Below are positions 50,355 through 58,823 of a DNA stretch of 64,000 nt, piece by piece. Positions within the stretch are counted from its first letter, which is position 1, and every line of letters starts with the position of its first letter. Made by a program: the position numbers and the translations under genes. Source of the DNA: DASUPK01 sp963774305 (lineage in GTDB: Bacteria; Actinomycetota; Thermoleophilia; Solirubrobacterales; 70-9); assembly GCA_963774305.1 (NCBI GenBank), contig CAVZEM010000011.1, positions 186,001 to 250,000 of the forward strand, in the 5' to 3' direction. Below the pieces are notes generated by a model. It saw only the letters and a program-made list of their open reading frames with translations, made no database searches and was not told the origin of the DNA.

Positions 50355-50927
50355 ATGAGGGAGATCCTCGTTCCTCCGCTGCGGGCCGCAGCCTTCGCCG
50401 CCTTCATCGCCGGGTGCCTGCTGCTGTTCCTCAACCCTCCGTCGTTTGCCCACCTCGGTGGGCTGGCAACGATCCTGGCCGGGGCGGTCGCGATCGTGCT
50501 CCTCACCGCCTGGGCGATGACAATGCTGATCGGCAGGGAGATGCCCGAGCCCGAGTTCCGGAAGCTCGTCGATCGGAGCGAGGCGCTCGCCGCTCTGCCG
50601 GCTCCCGACTATCCGCCGAGCGAGTTCGATCTGCTGGTGATCGAGGCGATCGACAACCTCCCGCCGGAGTTCCAAGCGCTGCTGGCGGACACGCCGGTGG
50701 TGATCTCGAACCTCGGGCACGAGCACCGCGCGTATGGGATGTACATGGGCGGCACGGTCGCCCGCGACATCTATCCCGACCGGATCGTGATCTACCAGGA
50801 CACGCTGGAACGCGACTTCGGGCACGACCCGGACCTGCTTCGGGCGCAGGTCGAGCGGACGGTGAAGCACGAGCTGGCGCACCACCTGGGCTGGGGCGAG
50901 TCCGGCGTGCGCGGGCTCGGGCTCTGA
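50355..50927 (+). CDS. Membrane-anchored zincin-like metallopeptidase
   Basis: 190 residues. Two N-terminal membrane helices (PLRAAAFAAFIAGCLLLFLN; LATILAGAVAIVLLTAWAMTML) precede a minimal zincin domain with HExxH in VKHELAHHLGWGESGVRGLGL, where the distal Glu follows. The soluble part matches the small metallopeptidase family PF06262; the added helices are less usual. Substrate unknown. Divergent from ftsH by 56 bases. Confidence 0.82.
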   Translation: MREILVPPLRAAAFAAFIAGCLLLFLNPPSFAHLGGLATILAGAVAIVLLTAWAMTMLIGREMPEPEFRKLVDRSEALAALPAPDYPPSEFDLLVIEAIDNLPPEFQALLADTPVVISNLGHEHRAYGMYMGGTVARDIYPDRIVIYQDTLERDFGHDPDLLRAQVERTVKHELAHHLGWGESGVRGLGL

Positions 50928-50943
50928 GCCCGACTACAGAGGG

Positions 50944-51480
50944 CTAGGGCGCCGACGCTGTCCAGTTCAGGACGCCGGTGTCGCAGGTGAGGTAGTCGCC
51001 GTGGTTGGATCCGTCGTTGCGGTGGTTCTCCATCCGGAGGGTGCCGCTGGCCGTGCGACCGGTGAACCTGCCTTGGAGATTGAAACTGCCTGAGTCGATG
51101 TCGCCGGAACTGGTGTCGGTGACGTTGAAGGTCTTGTTCTTCTTGACGAAGATCGTCTCCTCGATGCTTTTGTGGGTCGTAGTCACCGCATCGCCGCCGC
51201 CACCGTCGGTCGGGTAGTAGGCCTGGCCGTCGGCGCACTGGAAGTAGACGTTGGTCGCCTTTGCCAGGAGGTTCTTGGGAACGAGCTTCTTGGACCCGTG
51301 GAACTTGTGGCCGAAGTGGACCTTGAGCTCGATCGAGGCCTGTCCCAGGGAAAGGGGCGGTTGGCTGACCGGGCCGTCCCACTTGGGGTCCTTGGCGACG
51401 GTTGGCGAGGCCCAGAGCGCGAGGGCGGCGGCGGCCGTCGCCAGGGCGAACACAGTGAAGGGGCGTCGAGAAACTCTCAT
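50944..51480 (-). CDS. Secreted protein of unknown function
   Basis: 178 residues. Signal peptide MRVSRRPFTVFALATAAAALALWASPTVAKD. The mature part is beta-rich, with two Cys (FQCADGQ and LTCDTG) able to form a disulfide, and an Asn-rich segment MENHRNDGSNHGDYLTC. Resembles other short extracellular proteins of this group of bacteria, without known role. Confidence 0.65.
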   Translation of the reverse strand: MRVSRRPFTVFALATAAAALALWASPTVAKDPKWDGPVSQPPLSLGQASIELKVHFGHKFHGSKKLVPKNLLAKATNVYFQCADGQAYYPTDGGGGDAVTTTHKSIEETIFVKKNKTFNVTDTSSGDIDSGSFNLQGRFTGRTASGTLRMENHRNDGSNHGDYLTCDTGVLNWTASAP

Positions 51481-51524
51481 GACACCACCGACCTTAGGGC
51501 CGGCCGCTCATCAAATCGTCATCA

Positions 51525-51612
51525 CTAATCGGCGGGAGGAATGTTCTGGTTCCGATGCAGGACGTTGTCGGGGTCGTAGCGCTTTTTCAGCGCCCGGAGG
51601 CGGTCAAATGAA
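51525..51612 (-). pseudogene. C-terminal scrap of a BBE-type FAD oxidase
   Basis: Reads FDRLRALKKRYDPDNVLHRN and ends QNIPPAD plus stop, the berberine-bridge-enzyme C-terminus. The intact gene at 52597 ends in the closely similar WDRLREVKRRYDPDNLFRLN. Nothing upstream in frame continues the protein. Confidence 0.75.
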
Positions 51613-51660
51613 GCCGGCGGACGAGCCGCTCGAGCGGGTCCGCGCCGCCTACGGTCCACG
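51611..51660 (+). pseudogene. Possible inverted scrap of the same oxidase
   Basis: On the opposite strand the frame reads DEPLERVRAAYGP, like the segment that precedes WDRLREV in the intact enzyme (DVATIRAAYPGE). If real, the two pieces face each other, implying an inversion with loss. Short match, so low confidence. Confidence 0.35.
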
Positions 51661-51882
51661 CTCACCCTGACCTACCGGCACGGCCCGAAGACGAGCGCCG
51701 CCGGGAAGGCGAGCTTCTCGATCGACGCCGGCGTGACCGCGAAGGTGAAGGTGAAGCTCAAGAAGCCCGCCTTCCGGCGCCTCGACGATCGCGGCAAGCT
51801 CAAGACGACCGCCTCGGCCGCAGCCACCGACGGCGCTGGCACCACCGCAGCCGCCTCGGGCAAGGTCAGGCTCAAGGCCTGA
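51661..51882 (+). pseudogene. C-terminal scrap of a secreted repeat protein
   Basis: 73 codons (LTLTYRHGPKTSAAGKASFS ... KVKVKLKKPAFRRL ... GKVRLKA) with the Lys-rich strand pattern of Solirubrobacterales extracellular proteins, but without start codon, signal peptide or N-terminal domain. Together with the two pieces before it, this makes 51525-51882 a graveyard of gene ends. 51883-51954 shows nothing. Confidence 0.5.
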
Positions 51883-51954
51883 CGCCCGCCATCTAAGAGC
51901 CCTCTCATCGGTTTCTTAGACCGCGCTGACCACTGCGGGTGACGATCGGGGCCG

Positions 51955-52593
51955 ATGGAGTCCTACGCCGGCACCCACCGACCGGCAGCGGTCGAGCGGC
52001 GCGCGCGCCGCGACCGGCTCGGCGGCACCGAGGGCAACGAGGCCCTGACGATCGCGGCAGCCGTAATGCTCACGCTCCTGCTGATGGCGGAGGGGATCAC
52101 CCTGCTCAAGATGGACACGCTGCTGAGCGTCCACATGCTGATCGGGCTGGCGCTGATCCCGCCCGTCGTGCTCAAGATCGCCACCGTCGGGTACCGCATG
52201 GCCCGCTACTACACCCACTCGCGCCCCTATGTGGAGAAGGGACCACCGGCGCTGCCGCTGAGGCTGCTGGCTCCCTTGCTGGTGGCGAGCACGATCGGGA
52301 TCTTCATCACCGGCGTCTGGCTGCTCGTGCTGGGCCACAGGTCCGACCAGGTCCTCCTCCTGCACAAGGCGTCGTTCATCGTCTGGGCCGGCTGCTTCGG
52401 CATCCACTTCCTCGCATACCTCCCCCGCGTGCTCCGCTCGCTCGGCAACGGCTGGCGCGGATCCCGCGCCGAGCGAGTGCCCGGTTCCGGCCTTCGCGGC
52501 ATGCTCGTCGCCGCCTCGCTGGGCGCCGGTGTCGCGCTCGCGATTTCCCTCGCGAGCGCGATCTCAGGCTGGCACGGCGGCTCGGCTGGCTGA
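51955..52593 (+). CDS. Membrane protein with conserved His in helices, possibly b-heme type
   Basis: 212 residues, five hydrophobic segments. His residues lie in or near helices: LLSVHMLIGLALIPPVVLKI, LLLHKASFIVWAGCFGIHFLAYL. Two helices with paired His, about 80 residues apart, are how b-type cytochromes (b561/DUF4405 types) hold heme, but no signature proves it. Convergent with the FAD oxidase gene (3 bases between stops). Confidence 0.6.
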   Translation: MESYAGTHRPAAVERRARRDRLGGTEGNEALTIAAAVMLTLLLMAEGITLLKMDTLLSVHMLIGLALIPPVVLKIATVGYRMARYYTHSRPYVEKGPPALPLRLLAPLLVASTIGIFITGVWLLVLGHRSDQVLLLHKASFIVWAGCFGIHFLAYLPRVLRSLGNGWRGSRAERVPGSGLRGMLVAASLGAGVALAISLASAISGWHGGSAG

Positions 52594-52596
52594 GCC

Positions 52597-53979
52597 CTAC
52601 CCCGCCGCCGGCGGGATGTTGTGGTTGAGCCGGAAGAGGTTGTCCGGGTCGTAGCGTCGCTTCACCTCGCGGAGGCGGTCCCAGGTCTCGCCCGGGTAGG
52701 CGGCGCGGATCGTCGCCACGTCCTCCTCGGCGAGGAAACCGGCGTAGCCGCCCGCCCCGTCCTTACCGAGCGTGTCCGCGAGGCCTGTCACCCAGGCGTC
52801 GTGGGTCTCGCTCTCGGCCTCGTCCGCGTACATCGCCGTGACGTTGACGAACAGCTCGCGGTCGCGGTGCGCGAAAGCGGTGGCGTCGTTCGGAACCCGC
52901 CCAAACGCGCCGCCGAGCACCCGCAGCTGGACGGCCTTCACCATCGCGTTGGAGTTGGGTAGCTCCTCGAGGATCGTCTCGGCGGCCGAGCCGTCGAGCG
53001 AGTCCGCGAAGAAGTTGCTCCCGGACGCGAAGCGCGCCTCCTGCTCCGGGCCCTCGTAGAGCTCCGGGTAGCGCATCGGCCGCACCATGTCGGCGTAGGG
53101 CTCGGCGAGGGCGCGGAATGGCGCGATCACTTCGTCGGCCTGGTCGGTCGGTCCGACGTAGGCCATCAGTCCGATGATGATCGGCTTGCCGTGGGCATCC
53201 TCCGGGATGAACGGCATCGGGGGAGCCAGCATCACGTTGCCGATCGTCGAGAGGTCCTCCGGGGCGGACCCGGCGGCCTCGAGGAAGCCGGTGAGCACCT
53301 CGGGGGTGGCCGGCAGGACCATCATTCCGCCGACGATCTCCGAGATCTCGTGGAGGCGCAGCTTGAAGCGCGTGGCGACACCGAAGTTGCCCTCGCCGCC
53401 GCGGATCGCCCAGAACAGGTCCGGCTCGCTGTCCTCGCTCGTCTCGATCACCTCGCCGTCGGCGGTGACCACCTCGGCCGCGAGCAGATCGTCGATCGTC
53501 AGCCCCTTCTTGCGGACCAGGAACCCGATGCCGCCCGCGAGGGTGATCCCGCCGATCCCGACCGAGCCGGCGTCGCCGAAGCCGGTGACGAGCCCCCGCT
53601 CGCCGGTGGCGACGGTGTATTCGGCGGCCGTGATACCGGTTTCGACCCAGGCGGTCTTCCCGTCGGCATCGATATCGAGCGACTTCATCTCGGACAGGTC
53701 AATCACGATGCCGCCCTCGGTAGTGCCATAGCCGGCGCGGCTGTGGCCGCCGCTGCGGACGGCGAGCTCGAGGTCCGTGTCCCGGGCGATGGAGACGACC
53801 TTTGCGACCTCTTCGGCGCTGGTCGGCCTGACGACCGCCACCGGCCGGCGATCGACGCCCTTGAAGAAGACCTGGCGCGCTTCGTCGTAGGCCGGGTCCT
53901 CCGGCGCGACCATCCGGCCGTCAAACTCAGCGCGGAGATCGTCGATGGGCAGATCCGATGTTTGCTGTGCCTGGGACAT
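52597..53979 (-). CDS. FAD-linked oxidase of the berberine-bridge enzyme type
   Basis: 460 residues. FAD-binding PCMH domain with the covalent His in AVRSGGHSRAGYG, GSVGIGGITLAGGIGFLVRKKGL, and IRGGEGNFGVATRF; C-terminal BBE domain ending RYDPDNLFRLNHNIPP. The second, Cys linkage site of bicovalent enzymes is not evident. It oxidises an alcohol, sugar or small aromatic with O2 or another acceptor. Start ATG 53979 has AAGGGGG upstream. Divergent from an ArsR-family gene with an operator between them, so likely controlled by it. Confidence 0.88.
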   Translation of the reverse strand: MSQAQQTSDLPIDDLRAEFDGRMVAPEDPAYDEARQVFFKGVDRRPVAVVRPTSAEEVAKVVSIARDTDLELAVRSGGHSRAGYGTTEGGIVIDLSEMKSLDIDADGKTAWVETGITAAEYTVATGERGLVTGFGDAGSVGIGGITLAGGIGFLVRKKGLTIDDLLAAEVVTADGEVIETSEDSEPDLFWAIRGGEGNFGVATRFKLRLHEISEIVGGMMVLPATPEVLTGFLEAAGSAPEDLSTIGNVMLAPPMPFIPEDAHGKPIIIGLMAYVGPTDQADEVIAPFRALAEPYADMVRPMRYPELYEGPEQEARFASGSNFFADSLDGSAAETILEELPNSNAMVKAVQLRVLGGAFGRVPNDATAFAHRDRELFVNVTAMYADEAESETHDAWVTGLADTLGKDGAGGYAGFLAEEDVATIRAAYPGETWDRLREVKRRYDPDNLFRLNHNIPPAAG

Positions 53980-54063
53980 CCTGTACCCCCTTGAGAAGGT
54001 TGCTTTACGCCTTTGACGAAATCGGCGACGACGATGTGACAACTCATAGCAAGGTCGCTATTC

Positions 54064-54075
54064 AACCATCTGGTT
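54064..54075. promoter_or_regulatory. Probable ArsR-family operator
   Basis: Dyad AACCATCTGGTT (arms AACCA and TGGTT, two-base centre), 20 bases before the ArsR ATG and about 85 before the divergent oxidase start. A -10-like TAAATA overlaps its right edge. Confidence 0.55.
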
Positions 54076-54094
54076 AAATACTGCCCCGCCACCG

Positions 54095-54409
54095 ATGACG
54101 ACCGCCAAGCTCGACAAGACCTTCGCGGCCCTGGCCGACCCCACCCGGCGGGCGATCCTCGAGCGGCTCGCGGCGGGTGAGGCGACGGTCAGCGAGCTCG
54201 CCGAGCCGTTCCCGGTCAGCGTGCAGGCGGTCTCCAAGCACCTCAAGGTGCTCGAGGGTGCCGGGCTGATCACGCGCGGCCGAACGGCGCAGCTCCGCCC
54301 CTCCCGAATCGACGGGACGCCGTTGAAGGAGGCGGCCGAGTGGATCGACGGTTACAGCAGCTTCTGGGAGCGCGGCTTCAACCGGATGGAGGAGCGCCTC
54401 CGTGGCTGA
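54095..54409 (+). CDS. ArsR-family regulator of the SRPBCC-linked type
   Basis: 104 residues, winged helix: FAALADPTRRAILERLAAGEATVSELAEPFPVSVQAVSKHLKVLEGAGLI and WIDGYSSFWERGFNRMEERLR. There are no metal-binding cysteines, so it does not sense arsenic. Such regulators typically precede an AHSA1/SRPBCC gene, as here, with an 8-base overlap. Probably represses itself, the SRPBCC gene and perhaps the divergent oxidase. Confidence 0.9.
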   Translation: MTTAKLDKTFAALADPTRRAILERLAAGEATVSELAEPFPVSVQAVSKHLKVLEGAGLITRGRTAQLRPSRIDGTPLKEAAEWIDGYSSFWERGFNRMEERLRG

Positions 54410-54869
54410 TGAGCCGGACATCGAGATCAAGCGGACCTTCGACGCGCCGCGCGAGACGATCTGGCGCGAGCGGACCGAACCCGACCGCTTCGCCGACTGG
54501 TACGGCGGTCCGGACTACGAGATCCCGCTCGACACCGTCTCGATGGACATCCGCGAGGGAGGCAAGTGGAACCTCGTGATGATCGTCGGCCCGCGCGAGA
54601 TCTACTGGGACGGCGAGTACATTGAGGTCTCGGAGCCCGAGCGGCTGGTCTTCACGGTGTCCGACCAACCCGACGAGGACGTCTACGACCTCTGCACGGT
54701 CGTTCTCACCGCCGTGGACGGCGACCGCACCGAGATGCTGTTCCAGCAGAGCGGCGGCCACATGCCCGCCGAGGCGTACCGGCGGGCCAAGGAGGGCTGG
54801 GGCGGGATGTTCGAGTACCTGGCCGAGCGCCTCGCGAGCGATGAATCCGGAGCCGGCGAGCAGTCATAG
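54402..54869 (+). CDS. SRPBCC (AHSA1-like) domain protein
   Basis: 155 residues, GTG start inside the ArsR gene. IEIKRTFDAPRETIWRERTEPDRFADWYGGPDYEIP is the classical N-terminus, and the C-terminal helix (AEAYRRAKEGWGGMFEYLAERL) closes the hydrophobic pocket of the START-like fold. It probably binds a small hydrophobic ligand. Co-transcribed with the regulator before it and the reductase-like gene after it. Confidence 0.88.
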   Translation: MADEPDIEIKRTFDAPRETIWRERTEPDRFADWYGGPDYEIPLDTVSMDIREGGKWNLVMIVGPREIYWDGEYIEVSEPERLVFTVSDQPDEDVYDLCTVVLTAVDGDRTEMLFQQSGGHMPAEAYRRAKEGWGGMFEYLAERLASDESGAGEQS

Positions 54870-54902
54870 GAGCTGAAACCTGCGAACGAACAGGAGGAAG
54901 AA

Positions 54903-55475
54903 ATGAGTGGGCGGATCGTGGTCACGGAGTTCATCTCGGTCGATGGGGTCATCGAGGATCCGGGCGGATCTGAGGACTTCGAGCACGGCGGTTGGAGCTT
55001 CGAGTACAACCGCGGCGACGACGGCGACAAGTTCAAGATGGACGAGCTGATGGACGCCGAGGTCCAGCTCCTCGGCCGGGTGACCTACGAGGGCTTCGCA
55101 GAGGCATGGCCCTCGCGCGAGGGCGACTTCGCCGACAAGATCAACAAGGGCCGCAAGGTCCTCGTCTCGACCACGCTCACCGACCCGTCCTGGGAGAACA
55201 CCACCGTGATCTCCGAGAACGTCCCCGACGAGCTCCGCAAGCTCCGCGACGAGACCGACGGGAACATCCTGGTCGCCGGCAGCGGCACGCTCGTCAATAC
55301 GCTGCTCGAGAACGACCTGGTGGACGAGCTGCGGCTGATGGTCTTCCCGACGATCCTCGGAAGCGGCAAGAGGCTCTTCCCCGAGGGAATCGGCAGGCTG
55401 AAGCTCAAGCTGACCGACGACCGGGGCGTCGGCTCGGACGGCGTCCGCGTCCAGGTCTACGAGCGCGCCGACTAG
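54903..55475 (+). CDS. RibD C-terminal/dihydrofolate reductase-like protein
   Basis: 190 residues. IVVTEFISVDGVIEDPGG, LLGRVTYEGFAEAWPSR, LVAGSGTLVNTLLENDLVDELRLMVFPTILGSGKRLFPEG are typical of the stand-alone RibD_C family common in actinobacteria, NADPH- or F420-related reductases of unknown substrate. AGGAGGAAG precedes the ATG. Third gene of the ArsR-SRPBCC operon. Confidence 0.88.
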   Translation: MSGRIVVTEFISVDGVIEDPGGSEDFEHGGWSFEYNRGDDGDKFKMDELMDAEVQLLGRVTYEGFAEAWPSREGDFADKINKGRKVLVSTTLTDPSWENTTVISENVPDELRKLRDETDGNILVAGSGTLVNTLLENDLVDELRLMVFPTILGSGKRLFPEGIGRLKLKLTDDRGVGSDGVRVQVYERAD

Positions 55476-55939
55476 GCCGACGGAGGCAGGTGCACCTCGA
55501 CCCGGTGGTCGTGCTCGTCGAGCACGTACGCCGCTTCGGCGGTCGCCTGGTAGAGGCGGTGGCGAGACGGCGGGCGGATGTCCTCCTCGCTCCACTCGTC
55601 GCCGCCATGCTCGGCCGTGCGCCGGGAGAAGATCTCGAGACCCTCGGCGGTCTCGTGAGCGGGCAGCTCGCGAGCGACCCCGGAGACGTAGACGCCCTGG
55701 CCGCTGTTGATCGGCACGCTGGAGTCGAAGATCACGATCCCCACCTCGCGGCGGTCGCGGAGGTTGACCGAGTGGGTCGCCTCCGGCTCTGAGACCCAGA
55801 AGAACTCGCGGTAGTCGCGATGGGCGAAGTAGACGGGCGAGGCCCAGGGCTGGCCGCTGCGGTCGGCCGTCGCGAGCACCATGTAGAGGCTGCGGTCGAC
55901 GATCTCCCTGGCGATGGCCGGCTCTCGTCCTTCGTTCAT
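55472..55939 (-). CDS. Split-barrel flavin/F420-binding (PPOX-like) protein
   Basis: 155 residues. VDRSLYMVLATADRSGQPWASPVYFAHRDYREFFWVSEPEATHSVNL is the pyridoxamine-oxidase-like split barrel core. The cofactor (FMN, F420 or heme) cannot be told. The 3' end overlaps the convergent reductase gene by four bases. Confidence 0.83.
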   Translation of the reverse strand: MNEGREPAIAREIVDRSLYMVLATADRSGQPWASPVYFAHRDYREFFWVSEPEATHSVNLRDRREVGIVIFDSSVPINSGQGVYVSGVARELPAHETAEGLEIFSRRTAEHGGDEWSEEDIRPPSRHRLYQATAEAAYVLDEHDHRVEVHLPPSA

Positions 55940-56097
55940 GGCTGAAGTATCTCTTAGCCGGTCTCAGGCGAACGGATGCCCGCGCGGTCAAACGCGGGTC
56001 CTCTACTGCGCGCTGAACACCAACAATGTTCTGGCTGAGCAGGGCGAACCGCCCTACACTCGGTCGGAAGCCAAGAATGGCTGCGCGAGGGAAAGGG

Positions 56098-57648
56098 ATG
56101 TGGGGATCCATCGCGATGGTGCTCGCGATTGCGCTGCTGGGCGTGCCAACCGCGGCGAGCGCCAACACGATCACGGTCGACGACGCGGGCGACCCGGACG
56201 GCACCGGCTGCACGCTTGAGCACGCGATCATCGCGGCCAACACGAACATGGCGTCGGGCAACTGCTCGACTGGCTCGGGATCGGGGACCGACGTCATCGA
56301 CTTCAACCTGCCGAGCCTGAACACGATCACCCTCACGGGGGCCCTGCCGAACATCACCACCAACATCGACATCGTGGGCCCCGGGTCCAGCCAGCTGAGC
56401 GTGAGCGGCGACGGTCAATTTCGGCCGTTCGGATACACCAACGGCTCGACGGTCAACTCAATCTCCGGCCTGAACGTCACCGATGGGTTCTGCGACGACA
56501 CCTGTCCCAGCGGTGCGGCAGGGGCGGGGATCATCACCGCCGGAACGCTGACGCTTATGGACGTCACCGTGACGGCCAACACCGCGAGCGCCTCTGGAGG
56601 GATGAATGCCTTCCCTGAGGGCGGCGGGATCTTGAACAACGGCGGCACGCTGCATCTCGTGCTCAGCACCGTGAGCGGCAACACAGCGTCCGCCATGAAC
56701 GCGACCAACCAGAACGGCCCCGAGGGCGGGGGAATCTTCAACAACGGAACGTTGACGATCGACCGCTCGACGGTGAGCGGCAATCAGGCTCTGGCATCGA
56801 CGGTGACCGGGAACAGCACCAATGCAGTGGGCGGCGGGATCGACCAGTTCAGCGGGTCCATCTCCATCTCCCGCAGCACGATCAGCGGCAACTCCACCAG
56901 CGCGACCGGTGGGACCGCCAACAACACCGCGATCGGCGGCGGAATCGCGATGGGCAATTCGATCAACAACACCATGGCGCTGGATCGAGCAACGGTGACC
57001 GGGAACTCCGTAAGCGCTGGCGCGCCCAACACCAATCAGAACGCTGGCGGCATCCAGGCCTCAGGAGGGGCCGGCTCCGCTTTCACGGTCGTCAGCTCGA
57101 CGATCAGCGGAAACACATCGCCTGCGGGCGCCGCCAACCTCATTTTCGGAGGCGAGACGCAATCGATCAAGAACTCGATCATCTCCCACCCGCTCGGCGG
57201 CGGCGTCAACTGCAGCTCGGCGAGCACGGCCTCGCAGGGCTTCAACCTCGAGGACACGAACACCTGCGGCTTCGGGCAGCTCACCGACAAGCCGAGCACC
57301 ACCCCGATGCTCGACTCGAGCCTCGCCGACAACGGCGGCCCTACGCTGACGCTCGCCCTCCTCACCGGCAGCCCCGCGATTGAGGCGGGGAGCAGTTCGC
57401 CCGGTGAGACCACCGACCAGCGTGGGCTGCTCCGGCCCAGCGACGACATCTCCGTGGCGACGGCGCCCGGCAGCGACGGGTCCGACATCGGCGCCTTCGA
57501 GGTTCAGGGCCAGCCGTTCCCGGCGCCACCGACGACCACGCCTCCGAGCACGACCGCGCCGACGACGACCGCCACCCGGAAGAAGTGCAAGAAGCGCAAG
57601 CGCCGAGCGTCGTCGACGAAGAAGAAGAAGTGTCGTAAGAAGAAATAG
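56098..57648 (+). CDS. Secreted beta-helix protein with Lys/Cys tail
   Basis: 516 residues from ATG 56098, chosen for the strong site GAGGGAAAGGG upstream and the direct signal peptide MWGSIAMVLAIALLGVPTAA. The body is a right-handed beta-helix of repeats such as DRSTVSGNQA, SRSTISGNST, VLSTVSGNTA with inner GGGI turns, followed by a choice-of-anchor-Q type end (DNGGPTLTLALLTGSPAIEAG, DQRGLLRP, SDIGAFE), a Pro/Thr linker and the tail RKKCKKRKRR ... KKKKCRKKK. Same plan as the protein at 35234. Likely cell-surface or matrix protein. Confidence 0.82.
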   Translation: MWGSIAMVLAIALLGVPTAASANTITVDDAGDPDGTGCTLEHAIIAANTNMASGNCSTGSGSGTDVIDFNLPSLNTITLTGALPNITTNIDIVGPGSSQLSVSGDGQFRPFGYTNGSTVNSISGLNVTDGFCDDTCPSGAAGAGIITAGTLTLMDVTVTANTASASGGMNAFPEGGGILNNGGTLHLVLSTVSGNTASAMNATNQNGPEGGGIFNNGTLTIDRSTVSGNQALASTVTGNSTNAVGGGIDQFSGSISISRSTISGNSTSATGGTANNTAIGGGIAMGNSINNTMALDRATVTGNSVSAGAPNTNQNAGGIQASGGAGSAFTVVSSTISGNTSPAGAANLIFGGETQSIKNSIISHPLGGGVNCSSASTASQGFNLEDTNTCGFGQLTDKPSTTPMLDSSLADNGGPTLTLALLTGSPAIEAGSSSPGETTDQRGLLRPSDDISVATAPGSDGSDIGAFEVQGQPFPAPPTTTPPSTTAPTTTATRKKCKKRKRRASSTKKKKCRKKK

Positions 57649-57658
57649 GCTCCGCTCC

Positions 57659-58489
57659 ATCGAGGTCGAGCACCTCAACTGCGGAACGATGTGCCCCAGG
57701 GGAGCGCGTCTGCTCGCCGGGCATGGCGGGCTGCTGGAGACGACGACCATCATCGCGCACTGCCTGCTGATCGAGGCGGGCGGCGAGCTGGTCCTGGTCG
57801 ACACCGGCTTCGGCCTCGGCGACTGCTCCAACCCGAAGCGGCTCGGGCAGCCGTTCCGGGCGCTGGTCGCGCCGACCTGCGAGGAGCGCGAGTCGGCAAT
57901 CCGGCAGATCGAAGCGCTCGGGCACGACCCGGCGGACGTCCGCCACATCGTCACCACGCATCTCGACCTCGATCACGCCGGCGGGATCGGCGACTTCCCG
58001 GACGCCCAGATCCATGTCTTCGCCGCCGAGCTGGCCGCGGCGCGCTCGCCCGCCCTCCTGGAGCGCGCCCGCTACATCAGCGAGCAGTGGGGCGAGAGGC
58101 CGATCTGGGTCGAACATGGGGCGGGCGGCGACAGCTGGTTCGGCTTCGAGAGCATCCGCCTCCTCCCCAGCCTTGACGCCGAGATCGCGATGGTCCCGCT
58201 CCCCGGACACACGGCCGGCCATTGCGGCGTCGCCATCAACACCGACGACGGCTGGCTGCTCCATTGCGGCGACGCCTTCTTCTTCAACGGTGAGATCGAG
58301 ACGCCGCCGCGGTGCCCGCCCGGCCTGCGGTTCTTCCAGACGATCAATCAGCACGACGGCAAGGCCCGTCACCGAAACCAGGAGCGGCTGCGGGAACTCC
58401 AGCGCGATCACGGGGACGAGGTGAGGCTCTTCTGCTCGCACGATCCGCAGATGCTCGAGGCGGCCCAGCGTCAGCCTGCCGCCGCCTAG
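57659..58489 (+). CDS. Metallo-beta-lactamase fold hydrolase
   Basis: About 276 residues. Metal motif HLDLDHAGG (HxxxDH), later His in PLPGHTAGHCGVA, Asp in LHCGDAFFF and the last His in LFCSHD. The N-terminus EVEHLNCGTMCPRGARLL is conserved in this quorum-quenching-lactonase-like group, but it lies upstream of the first usual start (ATG 57690); only ATC 57659 stands at the right place. It begins 11 bases after the beta-helix gene. Confidence 0.83.
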   Translation: MEVEHLNCGTMCPRGARLLAGHGGLLETTTIIAHCLLIEAGGELVLVDTGFGLGDCSNPKRLGQPFRALVAPTCEERESAIRQIEALGHDPADVRHIVTTHLDLDHAGGIGDFPDAQIHVFAAELAAARSPALLERARYISEQWGERPIWVEHGAGGDSWFGFESIRLLPSLDAEIAMVPLPGHTAGHCGVAINTDDGWLLHCGDAFFFNGEIETPPRCPPGLRFFQTINQHDGKARHRNQERLRELQRDHGDEVRLFCSHDPQMLEAAQRQPAAA

Positions 58490-58601
58490 CTCAACTTGGG
58501 CCGGCGGTAGGCGCTATTCCGGTCGCCCGGGCGAGCGCGGCGAGTCCACCGAGCATGATCCGCTGCGCCGCCCGAGGCGGGCCGGCGAGAAACGTCCCTG
58601 G

Positions 58602-58763
58602 GACGAGGAGGTCGTGGATCGTCAGCACGTTCTGGAGGCGGCCGCCGATGTCGCCGTGGTGACGGTCATGGATGGCAAGAGGATCTCCGTCATGGAGTGC
58701 ACCATCCGCGACGGTCGCATGGCCAAGATCGACCTCTTTGTGGAGCCGCTGGATCGCCCGTAA
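58602..58763 (+). pseudogene. Gene remnant in the 58490-58802 gap
   Basis: The frame reads DEEVVDRQHVLEAAADVAVV, TVMDGKRISVMECTIRDGRM and AKIDLFVEPLDRP to a TAA, like the C-terminus of a SnoaL-like protein. No start or N-terminal part is found. On the other strand a second open end (RIMLGGLAALARATGIAP) reaches a stop at 58496-58498. The gap therefore holds broken gene ends, no intact gene. Confidence 0.4.
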
Positions 58764-58823
58764 CCCTGCGGCGATCCCCGGCGCTAGCGTTAGAGAACGG
58801 CAGTGTCAGGGAAAGGACAGGTC

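Noticed and set aside
48466..50358. 630-codon plus-strand frame
   Set aside because: Antisense to ftsH; no recognisable protein.
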